A DNA stretch of 64,000 nucleotides, from NCBI RefSeq assembly GCF_000016985.1, contig NC_009633.1:1984001-2048000 (forward strand), in the 5' to 3' direction. Below the pieces are notes generated by a model. That model was not told the origin of the DNA. It worked only from the letters and a program-made list of their open reading frames with translations, and did not search any database. Positions 1 to 8,563 of this stretch are shown piece after piece. Made by a program: the position numbers and the translations under genes. This DNA is from Alkaliphilus metalliredigens QYMF. Its GTDB lineage: Bacteria > Bacillota > Clostridia > Peptostreptococcales > Natronincolaceae. Within the stretch, counting starts at the first letter, position 1, and the number at the start of each line of letters is the position of its first letter.

Positions 1-99
1 AAACTTGAAGATAGAGAGGGGATCGGGTTTATGCCAGACTTTTGGGTTTCTCCAGATCAAGCAATTGATCGGATTCTAAAATTTATTGGGGAATCATAG
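1..99 (+). CDS. C-terminal end of a probable S41-family peptidase, truncated by an IS
   Basis: These are the last 32 codons of a gene entering from the left edge. The tail (EGIGFMPDFWVSP, then a short helix ending KFIGES) resembles the C-terminal end of S41 processing peptidases; the catalytic part lies outside the window, so the family call is tentative. The stop at 97-99 is supplied by the end of the inserted IS4-type element. Rejoining the duplicated target shows the original ending was GEYDIETIKVQH with a stop at 1622-1624. The insertion therefore swaps the last nine or so residues for a single Ser and probably leaves the enzyme domain intact. Confidence 0.5.
   Translation, partial: KLEDREGIGFMPDFWVSPDQAIDRILKFIGES
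85..94. repeat. Target-site duplication, left copy
   Basis: The 10-bp sequence ATTGGGGAAT directly abuts the left inverted repeat of the IS4-type element and recurs directly after its right inverted repeat at 1583-1592. A duplication of about 10-12 bp is typical of this family. Confidence 0.9.
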
Positions 100-1582
100 G
101 CGTTAACTTAACCCATGTTATTCCAAGGTAAAAATTACATTTGAAAAAAAGCATGAAAAATGGGAATCTCAAAGTGACCATCACATCACAAAGGAGAGAT
201 TCCCATGAAGATATCTTCATCACTTATTATACAATTTATTCGGTTGTTTGATAACAATAAAATTATGGAAATTGCCATAGGCACAGGTTTATTGAAGCGT
301 CAAAAGGGCATGTTGCCTGATACAATTCTTAAGGTTTTCACATTCGGGTTGCTAAATATAGCAAACCCCTCATTAAACCAAATTGCATCTAAATGCCAAG
401 CATTTCAACCAGGCTTAACAATCTCCAAAGAAGCAGTGTATAAAAGACTGAAAAAATCTTCTTTATTTTTACAGGAAACATTTAAACATATGATGCAAAA
501 ATCTATGAATAGTGTAATCCCTGTAAAAACTGCCGCTATTCTTGAGCAGTTTAAGGATGTAAAGATATGTGATAGTACCAAAATTACTTTGCCGGATAAG
601 CTGGTGGCTCTGTACCCCGGATTAGGTGGACGCAATGCTAAATCTTCTTTAAAAGTCCAAGGCATTTATAGTTTGATTCCTGCTAGATTTTCAAGCCTTG
701 AAATAACAAAGGCTCCTGGCGCTGATACTACCTATAACGATAAGTTACTTGCCATGGTTAATCCAGGTGAATTGCTAATAACAGACCTAGGATATTTTAG
801 CAAAGCATTTTTTGAAAAACTATCAACAAAAGGTAGTTACTATCTCACTAGAATCAAGAAAAACTCTATTGTTTACGTAGAAAAGTCAGGACAACTAACT
901 AAGGTGGATTTGACTGATTTACTAAAGGGTACTGTGGTTGATACAGAAGTTTTTCTGGGAATAGCCCATAAAAAACAACTTAAATGTCGTTTTGTAGCCA
1001 TTCGCCTGCCAGAAAAAGTGGTGAATCAACGTAGACGCAAGGCTAACCAACAGGCTAAAGCCCAAGGCAAACAACTTAGTGCGAAAGAAACTGAATTGCT
1101 GGCATGGAATATTATTGTTACAAATGTTACAAAAGATAAGTTATCTCCTGAAGCTGCTTGTGATTTATATAGAGCAAGATGGCAAATTGAACTCGTATTT
1201 AAATCATTAAAAAGCTATTTAAATATTGATAAAATAGGCTCTTGTGGTAAATACCAGCTAGAGTGTTTGATATATGGGCGCTTAATAGCAGTAGTTGCCA
1301 TGTTTTCTTTATACAATGTTCTATATATACCAGCAAATCAACATTTCACAAGAAGTTTAAGTATGTTGCGATTTGTAAGTATTTTTGCAATTCATGCTAA
1401 TGAGATAGCCCTAAAGCTTCAATTAACAATACCAAATATTCATTTTCTTGAAAGACTTTTCAAGAAAATGAGTAAAAAAAGTTTGCATGATAAGCGTCAG
1501 AGAAAAACAACGTTTGAAATACTACAGGAATACTTTTTTCTCGAAATTAATTTCCAAAATATTGCTTAGGTTAACGCCTATG
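95..1582 (+). mobile_element. IS4-family insertion sequence, complete
   Basis: A 1488-bp element bounded by perfect 13-bp terminal inverted repeats (CATAGGCGTTAAC at 95-107, its reverse complement at 1570-1582) and flanked by a 10-bp direct repeat. It holds one intact transposase gene. Perfect ends, an intact gene and an unmutated target duplication point to a recent and possibly active insertion. Confidence 0.93.
205..1569 (+). CDS. IS4-family DDE transposase
   Basis: A 454-residue transposase starting at ATG 205 behind an AAGGAGAG ribosome site. The first Asp is in the DSTKITLP motif (about residue 123), the second in LLITDLGYF (about 194), and the catalytic Glu in the IS4 signature Y-(2)-R-(3)-E-(6)-K (YRARWQIELVFKSLK, near residue 325). 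Length and motif order match full-length IS4/IS231-type transposases. It would cut and paste the surrounding 1488-bp element. No frameshift is visible. The gene stops only 13 bases before the right end of the element, leaving no room for passenger genes. Confidence 0.93.
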   Translation: MKISSSLIIQFIRLFDNNKIMEIAIGTGLLKRQKGMLPDTILKVFTFGLLNIANPSLNQIASKCQAFQPGLTISKEAVYKRLKKSSLFLQETFKHMMQKSMNSVIPVKTAAILEQFKDVKICDSTKITLPDKLVALYPGLGGRNAKSSLKVQGIYSLIPARFSSLEITKAPGADTTYNDKLLAMVNPGELLITDLGYFSKAFFEKLSTKGSYYLTRIKKNSIVYVEKSGQLTKVDLTDLLKGTVVDTEVFLGIAHKKQLKCRFVAIRLPEKVVNQRRRKANQQAKAQGKQLSAKETELLAWNIIVTNVTKDKLSPEAACDLYRARWQIELVFKSLKSYLNIDKIGSCGKYQLECLIYGRLIAVVAMFSLYNVLYIPANQHFTRSLSMLRFVSIFAIHANEIALKLQLTIPNIHFLERLFKKMSKKSLHDKRQRKTTFEILQEYFFLEINFQNIA

Positions 1583-1624
1583 ATTGGGGAATATGATATA
1601 GAAACGATTAAAGTACAGCATTAA
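1583..1624 (+). other. Severed 3' end of the peptidase-like gene
   Basis: It begins with the right copy of the target duplication and continues the interrupted frame (GEYDIETIKVQH, stop TAA 1622-1624). Deleting the IS and one duplication copy restores one uninterrupted reading frame with bases 1-94. It is now untranslated. Confidence 0.8.
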
Positions 1625-1800
1625 TCTATTCAAATTTTGAAACTGGTAGATAAAGTGATCTGTTTTGCACATTGTTTATTGATGACACAACAGATATATC
1701 ATATGTACCGATTATCACAGGGGGGGGTGGAACGTTATAATCAAGGACTGTTGCTGAATTGAAGATTTAATAAAGATGTGCCAATGAAAGGAGGACGTTT

Positions 1801-1935
1801 ATGGGGTACTTAATATTAGTAGTTTTATTAGGAATGCTAGCATGGAACGTAAAGGAAGGATTTGAGATGATTGATGACCGGTTAAAAAGTATTCTTGAGA
1901 CACTAGAGAAAAATAATGAAAATGATGATAAATAG
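1801..1935 (+). CDS. Small single-span membrane protein, 44 aa
   Basis: An ATG behind a strong AAAGGAGG site (spacing about 7) opens a 44-codon frame. Residues 3-14 (YLILVVLLGMLA) form an N-terminal membrane span; the rest is charged, ending in a Lys/Asn/Asp-rich tail. It resembles the many short membrane-anchored peptides of Firmicutes but I do not recognise a family. No neighbour is close enough to form an operon. Confidence 0.5.
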   Translation: MGYLILVVLLGMLAWNVKEGFEMIDDRLKSILETLEKNNENDDK

Positions 1936-2087
1936 ATGGTGTAGGTATTCTTTTTAGTACAAATAAGATGAAAATCTGTGGAGACTCGTTTGTTAAATCG
2001 ATGTTAGGAGAAAAAAATGAAAACTGAAAAGTGTATTAAAAATTGGAGTAAATATTGATGTTATAACAATGTAGGAGGTAAATTAGT

Positions 2088-2582
2088 TTGAAAAAGGAAG
2101 AACAGAATCCCGAGAATAGTAAACAGAAGAGGAGACATAAAAAAATAACATATGCACTGAGCTTAGGCTTATTGGTGGCTAACTTTCTATACTCCTCCAA
2201 TTATTCACCTTTTAACCAATTTGATACCCAGGAACTGGTTACATCTGATAAGATTGAATTGTTCAGGTTAGACGAAGAGGGTTTTATAGAGGGTTCCAAA
2301 ATAGAAATAACCAATAGTGGCGTTGCAGAAGTTTTATTAGAGGACATTAGTAGAAATCGCTTTAGTAAAACTAATGATTATTGGATATCGGATTACCCTT
2401 ATTACCTATCATTTCGAATTACAAGGCAAGAAGAGCATTTTAATAGAATAGATAAGATAACAGTTTACTTGAAAAGTGACGGTGAAATGTTCATTACTGA
2501 TCGGCTTGAGCATAAAAGATATATAGGGAAAATTTCGCAAGAAACAGTTAAGCAATTAAGTACAGTTTGGGGTAACGAGTAG
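2088..2582 (+). CDS. Membrane-anchored or secreted hypothetical protein
   Basis: A 164-residue protein starting at TTG 2088, eight bases after an AGGAGGT site. A very basic N-terminus (KQKRRHKK) precedes one hydrophobic segment at about residues 20-36, so it is either secreted or held by one N-terminal span with the rest outside. The remainder alternates hydrophobic and polar residues and looks like a small beta domain. I recognise no family. It stands alone: upstream is the small membrane protein at 1801, downstream is a gene-free region. Confidence 0.65.
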   Translation: MKKEEQNPENSKQKRRHKKITYALSLGLLVANFLYSSNYSPFNQFDTQELVTSDKIELFRLDEEGFIEGSKIEITNSGVAEVLLEDISRNRFSKTNDYWISDYPYYLSFRITRQEEHFNRIDKITVYLKSDGEMFITDRLEHKRYIGKISQETVKQLSTVWGNE

Positions 2583-3237
2583 TCAGTGAGTACTTGTATA
2601 TTCTCTTTTTCAATGATACTTGTCACGACGATACTTGTTGCTTGTAGAGAAAAAGAGAAAAGCTACAATAATCTGTACTGAGGACGGAATAGGTAAAAGA
2701 ATTGGGACACCATACATGGTTTGGGACTAAAAAGACTAAAAAGACTAAAAAGAATATAAAGAATAATTGAACGCGATCAAGGATATATGACGTTAAATGA
2801 TATGGGTAGTATGATTGAGATACAAATAGCCATATCAATAATAGAAAGATAACCTGATATGTATAGGTCATTTTTGCTAATTAGGCCACATTTTCAACCA
2901 GTTATGCTAATCCTATTGATTGAAAATCATTTTGCGTGCTATATTAAACTTATCTAGTGGTCATGGGGTGTATGGCTGAACCATTACAATGATGGCACGG
3001 ATAGATGGTTTATATGTCTATGGAATACATTTCCAGCAGTGAATTGAAAATAACTGTATACTAGCTTTTATAAGAACTTTATATGAATAATATATGACAA
3101 CCCCTTATGATTCTTATTACAAGATTATAAACACTTAAGGGGTTGTTTTCTTTTTTAGTTAGTTTTATAGGACTTGAGAACGTCATCCAGAGAATCATAG
3201 TATAAACTGGTATGGGTGCATTAGGGGGCTGATCAAA
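2583..3237. other. Gene-poor intergenic region
   Basis: 655 bases without a convincing gene. It contains three tandem copies of a 9-bp unit (ACTAAAAAG-like, about 2726-2756), short decayed reading frames, and a strong terminator hairpin at 3096-3156 whose parent gene is not apparent. It may be the remains of a degraded gene. Confidence 0.5.
3096..3156 (+). terminator. Rho-independent terminator
   Basis: An 11-bp stem (ACAACCCCTTA at 3097-3107 with TAAGGGGTTGT at 3136-3146) is followed by a T-rich run. The loop is long (about 28 bases). No intact gene lies directly upstream. Confidence 0.65.
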
Positions 3238-3762
3238 GTGAATACACTAAGGGATAAGAATAAAGAAATGAGCACATATAAAATCTTATTTGAAACATCC
3301 ATGGCTAAGGTTTATCGAGTAGCTTATTATATTTTGAGAAATGAACATGATACAAAGGATATTGTTCAAGAGGCCTTTGTTATGGGCTATAATAAGATGG
3401 ATTCATTGAGAGATCCCAGTAAATTTGAAAGCTGGATTTGTACAATAGCCAGTAATTTAGCAAAAACTAAATATAGAAAAAATAAGAAAGAAGTTCTGAT
3501 GGATAATTATGGAAAGATCATCTCATTAATAAAAGTAGCAGAGACATTTGAACTCCTAGAGGACATATTAGAAAAAAAAGAATTAAAGGAAAACATATTG
3601 AAACAAATCAATCATTTAAACAGTCATTACAAAGAAGTCATTGTACTTTACTATTATGTGGAGCTGTCTTATGAAGAGATCGCTATTGCACTAAATATTA
3701 GTCAAGGAACTGTAAAGTCAAGAATGTTTAGGGCTAAAAAGATATTAAAATCTAAAGCTTAA
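3238..3762 (+). CDS. ECF-type RNA polymerase sigma factor
   Basis: A 174-residue sigma-70 family protein. Region 2 spans about residues 15-85, with the core-binding stretch (DTKDIVQEAFVMGYNKM) and the SWICTIASN segment. Region 4 spans about 120-172, ending in a helix-turn-helix (YEEIAIALNISQGTVKSRMFRAK). Size and two-domain layout are those of ECF sigma factors. GTG 3238 follows AGGGGG at a usable distance. No anti-sigma factor is adjacent; the next gene encodes a different small membrane protein. The regulon is unknown. Confidence 0.88.
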   Translation: MNTLRDKNKEMSTYKILFETSMAKVYRVAYYILRNEHDTKDIVQEAFVMGYNKMDSLRDPSKFESWICTIASNLAKTKYRKNKKEVLMDNYGKIISLIKVAETFELLEDILEKKELKENILKQINHLNSHYKEVIVLYYYVELSYEEIAIALNISQGTVKSRMFRAKKILKSKA

Positions 3763-3968
3763 AGAACGATAAAATTTTCAACAATTTGGGAACATTTAAG
3801 ATGAAAGTGACCTCTATATAGTGAGGCAAGTAAAAAATGGGGTCTAAATAAGATATTCGACATATATATTTTACACCGGATTATTTTAAAACCCTATTGA
3901 ATACTAATCCTCTATTTTAGAATATTGTGAAACAAAATATTCAATATAATTAAACTGGAGGTGGCATA

Positions 3969-4334
3969 GTGTGGAGAGGTATATTGATACTAGGAGGATT
4001 TATTGCTGTAGTAGAAACATATGGACATATAAAAAAGCAAAGGAAAGAAAAAAATGCTACCTATTTAAACTTACAGGGAAAATTTCTAGAATGGCAAGTA
4101 ATCAATAGGCCCTATACCGTTTATTATAGACATGTGTGCAATGTTAGAAATCTATATATACTAGTCTATTATATTGAAAATAGTCATGGTGAAATTGTAG
4201 AAGTGAATATGGCACAATCGGAGTATTATAACGGAGTTGATCGTGTTCAAGATTTAAATAAAGGTGACGAAGTACATATGAAATTAAAAAAATATCCTGA
4301 TGAAAGTTTATATATTTTTATGGAAAATTTATAA
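3969..4334 (+). CDS. Membrane-anchored hypothetical protein
   Basis: A 121-residue protein with GTG 3969 after TGGAGGTGG. An N-terminal span (residues 2-16, ILILGGFIAVVE) is followed by a basic linker and a globular part with alternating beta-strand pattern. No known family or catalytic motif is seen. It starts 207 bases after the ECF sigma gene in the same direction and could belong to its regulon or be a membrane partner, but only position suggests this. Confidence 0.6.
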   Translation: MWRGILILGGFIAVVETYGHIKKQRKEKNATYLNLQGKFLEWQVINRPYTVYYRHVCNVRNLYILVYYIENSHGEIVEVNMAQSEYYNGVDRVQDLNKGDEVHMKLKKYPDESLYIFMENL

Positions 4335-4524
4335 ATTATTGGAAACGAATCTACTCATGATTTAATTAAGATATAATAAATTAGTTACTGCAGATCATCT
4401 TTTTAAAGTAATGAAAGGGATATGGAGTAAGGAAGAACTACCCCTTTGTGTTTATGTAGGAAACAAAAACGTCCTCTTGGCACTGATCGGATCTTCTGAG
4501 AAATACTAATTGGAGGCGATATCT
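4335..4524. other. Short intergenic stretch with a decayed reading frame
   Basis: A frame open for about 47 codons ends at a TAA at 4507-4509 (peptide containing SKEELPLCVYVGNKN). It lacks a good ribosome site and is probably the remnant of a lost gene. No other feature seen. Confidence 0.3.
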
Positions 4525-4677
4525 TTGAAAACAAAAATATTCTATGCATTTAATGAAAAAACTGTAGAAAGTAAAGTGAATGATTTTTTGGAAAACTCGT
4601 CTGTGGAAGTGATTGACTTGAAATTTTCTGCGACAGTATTTTACTTTTCTGTACTTATCTTATATAGAGAAAATTAA
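4525..4677 (+). CDS. Cse60-like sporulation peptide, 50 aa
   Basis: A TTG start eight bases after TGGAGGCG opens a 50-codon frame. The protein has the pattern I know from the Cse60 family of small sporulation-associated proteins: N-terminal beta strand KTKIFYAF, acidic helix with VNDFLEN, the VEVIDLKFS core, and a hydrophobic C-terminal strand. Family members are about 60 residues and of unknown biochemical role. A terminator lies 54 bases downstream, so the gene is likely monocistronic. It supports a spore-forming host. Confidence 0.6.
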   Translation: MKTKIFYAFNEKTVESKVNDFLENSSVEVIDLKFSATVFYFSVLILYREN

Positions 4678-4730
4678 CATCAAATTTGATAAAGCCCAGC
4701 AGACGTAACAACAATAGATGATAAGAGTGT

Positions 4731-4765
4731 AAAAGCATTCAGCAATGACTGGATGCTTTTCTTTT
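4731..4765 (+). terminator. Rho-independent terminator after the Cse60-like gene
   Basis: A 12-bp stem (AAAAGCATTCAG, 4731-4742; CTGGATGCTTTT, 4749-4760, with one G-U pair), a 6-base loop, and a run of T. Confidence 0.8.
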
Positions 4766-4882
4766 GAGAAAAACTATGTACGCACAAGGTCCGATTGATT
4801 TTAAAAAATATAAAACGTTGACTATAAAAGCAAACTAATGTAGAATGTGTCTATAAAATAAATAAACAAAAGGGTGAATTGT

Positions 4883-5629
4883 GTGGAGATTGAAAAGCTA
4901 ACAGTGGAAGAACTGAAAAATGGATACAGATATAACAAGGATACTGATTCCTACATTTGCAATACTTGTAGAAAGGCATTTGAAGTAGGAGAGATCTATT
5001 CTTTTGGCGATCGATTATTTGAGGCATTTCGTGGGGTCAAAATACATGTTGAAAGTGACCATGGAGATAATTTGAAGCAGCTTCTTTATGGAGAGTCCAA
5101 ATATAATACACTTACTGATAATCACAAGGAGTTGATGTCTCTGATGTATTCCAATGTATCTGATAAGGATATAGCAAAAACACTGGGGATTTCTCCTTCC
5201 ACAGTGAGACATCAAAGGTTTATGTTCCGGGAAAAAGCAAAACAGGCAAAGATGTATCTTGCAATATATGAACAAGTTATGGAAATGAAATCCACTACTG
5301 ATGAGATGATTGTACCTGTTCATAGTACCGCAACCATGGTTGATGAACGGTATATCATAACCGAAAAGGAAAAGGAAAAAATACTGACTACAGAATTTGA
5401 AAGTCTATCACCTTTGAAGCTAAAAAGGTTCCCGGGAAAGGAAAAGAGAAAAGTAGTAATCCTTACAAAAATTGCTGAACAACTGGAACACGGGAAAAGA
5501 TATACAGAGAAGGAATTGAATCAAATCATTGCGGAGATCTATGAGGATTACGCATTGATCAGACGCTACCTGATTGAATATGGGTTTATGGACAGGACTA
5601 TTGACGGCAAGGCATACTGGATGAAGTAG
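4883..5629 (+). CDS. DNA-binding regulator with LuxR-type HTH and DUF2087 domain
   Basis: About 248 residues. An N-terminal zinc-ribbon-like piece has YICNTCRKAF and a later His. A LuxR/sigma-like helix-turn-helix (SDKDIAKTLGISPSTVRHQ) lies near residues 90-115. The C-terminal 90 residues carry the DUF2087 pattern (LKRFPGKEKRKVVILTKIAE through YALIRRYLIEYGFMDR). Such proteins are predicted transcription regulators. GTG 4883 has a better-spaced AAGGG site than the in-frame GTG nine bases earlier. The GIY-YIG protein gene follows after 36 bases and is probably co-transcribed. Confidence 0.75.
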   Translation: MEIEKLTVEELKNGYRYNKDTDSYICNTCRKAFEVGEIYSFGDRLFEAFRGVKIHVESDHGDNLKQLLYGESKYNTLTDNHKELMSLMYSNVSDKDIAKTLGISPSTVRHQRFMFREKAKQAKMYLAIYEQVMEMKSTTDEMIVPVHSTATMVDERYIITEKEKEKILTTEFESLSPLKLKRFPGKEKRKVVILTKIAEQLEHGKRYTEKELNQIIAEIYEDYALIRRYLIEYGFMDRTIDGKAYWMK

Positions 5630-5665
5630 AAATTCGATCAACTGTTGAGAGGAGAGAGACTAAAT

Positions 5666-6016
5666 ATGGATAGAAAAAAGGAACTGAAGGAGATTTACAA
5701 AAACACCAAACCTGATATGGGGATATATATCGTCAGGTCAAACACGAAGGAAAAGTGTCATATAGAAGGAACGGAAGACTTGAAAGGTACGATGAACAGC
5801 GCAAGATTTAAATTGAACTCCGGAAATTATCCCAACAGGGAGCTCCAGGAAGACTGGAATAAGAAGGGCCCATCAGGTTTTACTATGGAGATACTTGAGA
5901 ATCTTGAATGCCCTGAGGATGAAATAAAAGATGACTATAAAGAGGAATTAACTATATTAAAGATGATCTGGGAAGAAAAGCTATCTAAAAGGGGCTTGGA
6001 ATTTTATAAAAGATAA
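5666..6016 (+). CDS. GIY-YIG-like nuclease-family protein
   Basis: A 116-residue protein starting at ATG 5666 after GGAGAGAG. Residues 14-40 (MGIYIVRSNT, then CHIEGTEDLKGT) match the start of small GIY-YIG-family proteins found next to DUF2087 regulators in Firmicutes. The later NSGNYPNRELQEDW segment also fits. Only the first half of the catalytic GIY-YIG pattern is evident, so nuclease activity is uncertain. It follows the DUF2087 regulator in an apparent two-gene operon. Confidence 0.65.
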   Translation: MDRKKELKEIYKNTKPDMGIYIVRSNTKEKCHIEGTEDLKGTMNSARFKLNSGNYPNRELQEDWNKKGPSGFTMEILENLECPEDEIKDDYKEELTILKMIWEEKLSKRGLEFYKR

Positions 6017-6144
6017 GGTGGATTTGAGCTGTTTTGAATTAAGTTAAAATAGTATAAAGTGTATTCTTATTTTGAATAAATTATTGGAAGAAAATATTGT
6101 GAGCACTGTATTGCAGAATACTATAAAAAGTAAGGGGAGCTACG

Positions 6145-6690
6145 ATGAGTGATGATAATTCTCAAAATTCAATAGATAGTCTTCATAATGCATTTAATTT
6201 TCAATTGGATATTTCATGGCAAATGTTACAAATTCACCTTAAGGGTCTGGGCGACGAAGAATGTCTTTGGAGGCCTAGTTCAAAAGGACTTCACGTTGTA
6301 AATGAATTAGGAATCTGGAAGGCAGATTGGCCAGATTCGGAGGATTACGATATTGGACCTTCGAGTATAGCTTGGATAACTTGGCATATCATATTTTGGT
6401 GGTCAATGGTCTTTGATTACTCTTTTGGAAATGGAACGCTAACTCGTGAAGATATCCATTGGCCTGGCGACATGATAGTTGTTAGAGAAAAAATAAAACA
6501 ATTGTATGATGATTGGAAGAATAGATTAGCCATGGTATCAGACGAGGAATTTCTATCCTGTGAAAAAACGAAGTGGCCCTTTGAAGAAAGACCATTGTAT
6601 GAGCTTGCTGCGTGGCTAAACCTCGAACTTATGAAAAATGCTTCTGAGATTGGTTACTGTCGATTTCTTTATGCCTCAAGGAAATATTGA
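6145..6690 (+). CDS. DinB-family (DUF664-like) four-helix protein
   Basis: A 181-residue protein with ATG 6145 after AAGGGGAG. It has the helical DinB-superfamily pattern: an N-terminal helix with QMLQIHLKGLGDEECLWRP, and a central helix containing IAWITWHIIFWWSMV whose His could be a metal ligand. DinB-like proteins are often metal-dependent thiol transferases or stress proteins; the substrate here is unknown. The gene stands alone. Confidence 0.7.
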   Translation: MSDDNSQNSIDSLHNAFNFQLDISWQMLQIHLKGLGDEECLWRPSSKGLHVVNELGIWKADWPDSEDYDIGPSSIAWITWHIIFWWSMVFDYSFGNGTLTREDIHWPGDMIVVREKIKQLYDDWKNRLAMVSDEEFLSCEKTKWPFEERPLYELAAWLNLELMKNASEIGYCRFLYASRKY

Positions 6691-7273
6691 GCCAAGGGGA
6701 CGTTCTCTACATAAGAACATAAATCCCCCTGTTAAATATAACTGCCATTTATCAATATTTTGTAAACCCGTAAATTGCAATAGCAAATTGAACTAGCCAA
6801 GCTATAGATAGGAAACCATCAACTCACGATAGACGAAGATATTTTAAAGCAATTGGACCTATTACTGTAAGACTCAGGTTGAAAAGAAGCAAGGTGAAAT
6901 TCACCTAAGTAATATTAGACTTTTTAATACTGACACCAAGTGTTTGGTAGTAATAGAAAAGAAATATGTTGTGATGGGAGGGCTAGAAAAATCTAGTCCT
7001 TTTTTTAATTAGAGAGATGGCTTATGAATTCTTATTAAATACAAATGATTATCAATATCAAATAAGGGTAAGTTTATAAAGAGATTATCAATAAACAATT
7101 TGATTTCTTGAACAAAAATTGCACAAGACATGTTTAACAGTAAATAGTGAAGTGCAATGGCATATGAAAAACTAAATACGACTCACTATCTTTGAGAAGA
7201 TAAGCTACTCCAAATTAGATGCTAATCCAGTAAGAGTAATAATTAAATTAAAAATGAAGGGAGAAATAGTAAA
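6691..7273. other. Intergenic region before sodA
   Basis: 583 bases without a recognisable gene. It holds a terminator-like hairpin (6979-7006) and an AT-rich stretch that should contain the dismutase promoter; I cannot pick one box pair with confidence. Confidence 0.5.
6979..7006 (+). terminator. Terminator-like hairpin
   Basis: A short stem (GGGCTAGA with TCTAGTCC) closed by a small A loop and followed by seven T residues. Its parent transcript is not obvious. Confidence 0.6.
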
Positions 7274-7295
7274 ATGAAAAAAAAATGAAAAATCT

Positions 7296-7973
7296 ATGTT
7301 AATGAACGAATCAAATGAGATAAAGGCAGTGGAAAAGCAGGTTTATCCATTTGCTTTAAACAATATTCCTTATTCATATGAGGATTTAGAGCCCTATATT
7401 GATAAGGAAACCATGAATATTCACCATAGCCGTCATCACGATGCCTATGTAAATGGTGCAAATAAAGGTTTGCAGGATTTCCCTGAACCTCACAACAAAT
7501 CTTCTGTTGAGCTTTTGAAAGGGTTCAATGATTTATCAACGGATTTACCTGATTCAGCAAGAAATGCTGTTCGAAATCATGTAGGGGGACATACGAATCA
7601 TGCATTATTTTGGGAGATAATGGCTCCTAATTCAACTGGAGAAGAGAGAAGACCATCTGGAGAATTGTCTGAAAGGATTACTGAAACATTTGGAAGTTTC
7701 GATGAATTTAAGAATCAATTTGAAGCAGCTGCAACAACAAGATTTGGAAGTGGATGGGCATGGCTCGTAATTGATAAGGGTGAACTAAAGGTAACTAGCT
7801 CAGCAAATCAAGACAGGCCATATATGGGCGGGCAAACTCCAATTCTAGGCATTGATGTTTGGGAGCATGCCTATTATTTGAAGTATCAAAACAAGCGTGG
7901 AAGTTACGTAAGTAATTTCTGGTATGTGATAAACTGGGATGAAGTTGCAAGACGATATAAAGCAGCTAGATAA
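7296..7973 (+). CDS. sodA: Superoxide dismutase, Fe/Mn family
   Basis: A cytosolic enzyme converting superoxide to oxygen and peroxide. The alpha-hairpin domain carries metal ligands in HHSRHHDAYV and GGHTNHALFW; the C-terminal domain has the signature DVWEHAYYLKYQNKRGSY with the Asp and His ligands, so all four are present. Length (about 225 aa) is normal. The start is doubtful: ATG 7296 has no ribosome site, whereas ATG 7274, ten bases after AAGGGAG, runs through an A9 tract and hits TGA at once. One A fewer would join ATG 7274 in frame to the enzyme, so the true start is probably 7274 with slippage or a base-call error. Confidence 0.93.
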   Translation: MLMNESNEIKAVEKQVYPFALNNIPYSYEDLEPYIDKETMNIHHSRHHDAYVNGANKGLQDFPEPHNKSSVELLKGFNDLSTDLPDSARNAVRNHVGGHTNHALFWEIMAPNSTGEERRPSGELSERITETFGSFDEFKNQFEAAATTRFGSGWAWLVIDKGELKVTSSANQDRPYMGGQTPILGIDVWEHAYYLKYQNKRGSYVSNFWYVINWDEVARRYKAAR

Positions 7974-8011
7974 TTAATCAAACAAACTGAAGGAAATTTT
8001 GGTATACATTA

Positions 8012-8044
8012 AAAACCTGACATAGATTTTGTCAGGTTTTTGAT
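8012..8044 (+). terminator. Terminator after sodA
   Basis: A perfect 12-bp stem (AAAAACCTGACA, 8012-8023; TGTCAGGTTTTT, 8031-8042) with a loop of seven bases, 39 bases past the sodA stop. Confidence 0.85.
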
Positions 8045-8085
8045 TCGAAATCAAAGGGATGGTTCTGTTGACTGTTGTTATTTTA

Positions 8086-8356
8086 CTAATGAAGGTAATG
8101 CAAGTTTTGGGAGGGGTATCATCATATAGGTATAAATATCTGGAACGGAATAGGCGCTCCTGCGCCTTCAGAAAATAGTGTGGGCATGAGTTCATTTTCT
8201 CTTATGTTTCCTAGTGATGAAGCTAGAGAAAAAGTCACAAAGAAATTAAGAGATCTTAATTATCAGGTAAAAGAGGAAGAAGGTGTATTCACTACTGAGG
8301 ATCCTTCTGGAAACCAGCTTAGACTTGTGGTTTCAAGGGATAATATTTTTGATTAG
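8086..8356 (+). pseudogene. Remnant of a CatE-like VOC/glyoxalase-fold protein
   Basis: Bases after about 8116 encode the C-terminal part of a vicinal-oxygen-chelate protein: YHHIGINIWNG, GAPAPSENSVGM, then TTEDPSGNQLRLVV, stop at 8354-8356. This matches the catechol-dioxygenase-like VOC family, which normally reads YHHHIGLNTW here. The N-terminal three quarters is missing, one His of the HHH motif is lost, and the preceding strand is in another frame, broken at a G run. It cannot make a functional enzyme. Confidence 0.7.
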
Positions 8357-8563
8357 TGAGGAAGACAAGGAAATTCCTTATTTATGAAATGAAAATGAGG
8401 TTTTATAATATATATATAGGTGATAAACATACGTCAAATAGAAAAGTAAGAAATGGGATGAAGATCCATGTTTTAAAGGCAGTAGATAATATAGAAATTT
8501 TAGAGGTTATAGTGGAAATAAAAGGAACGTAATCGAAAGAACCGTCCCTGTGATACCTGTGAT

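Noticed and set aside
2623-2871. Reverse-strand open frame of 82 codons
   Set aside because: Biased hydrophobic/Tyr composition typical of the complement of AT-rich DNA, no ribosome site and no family pattern.
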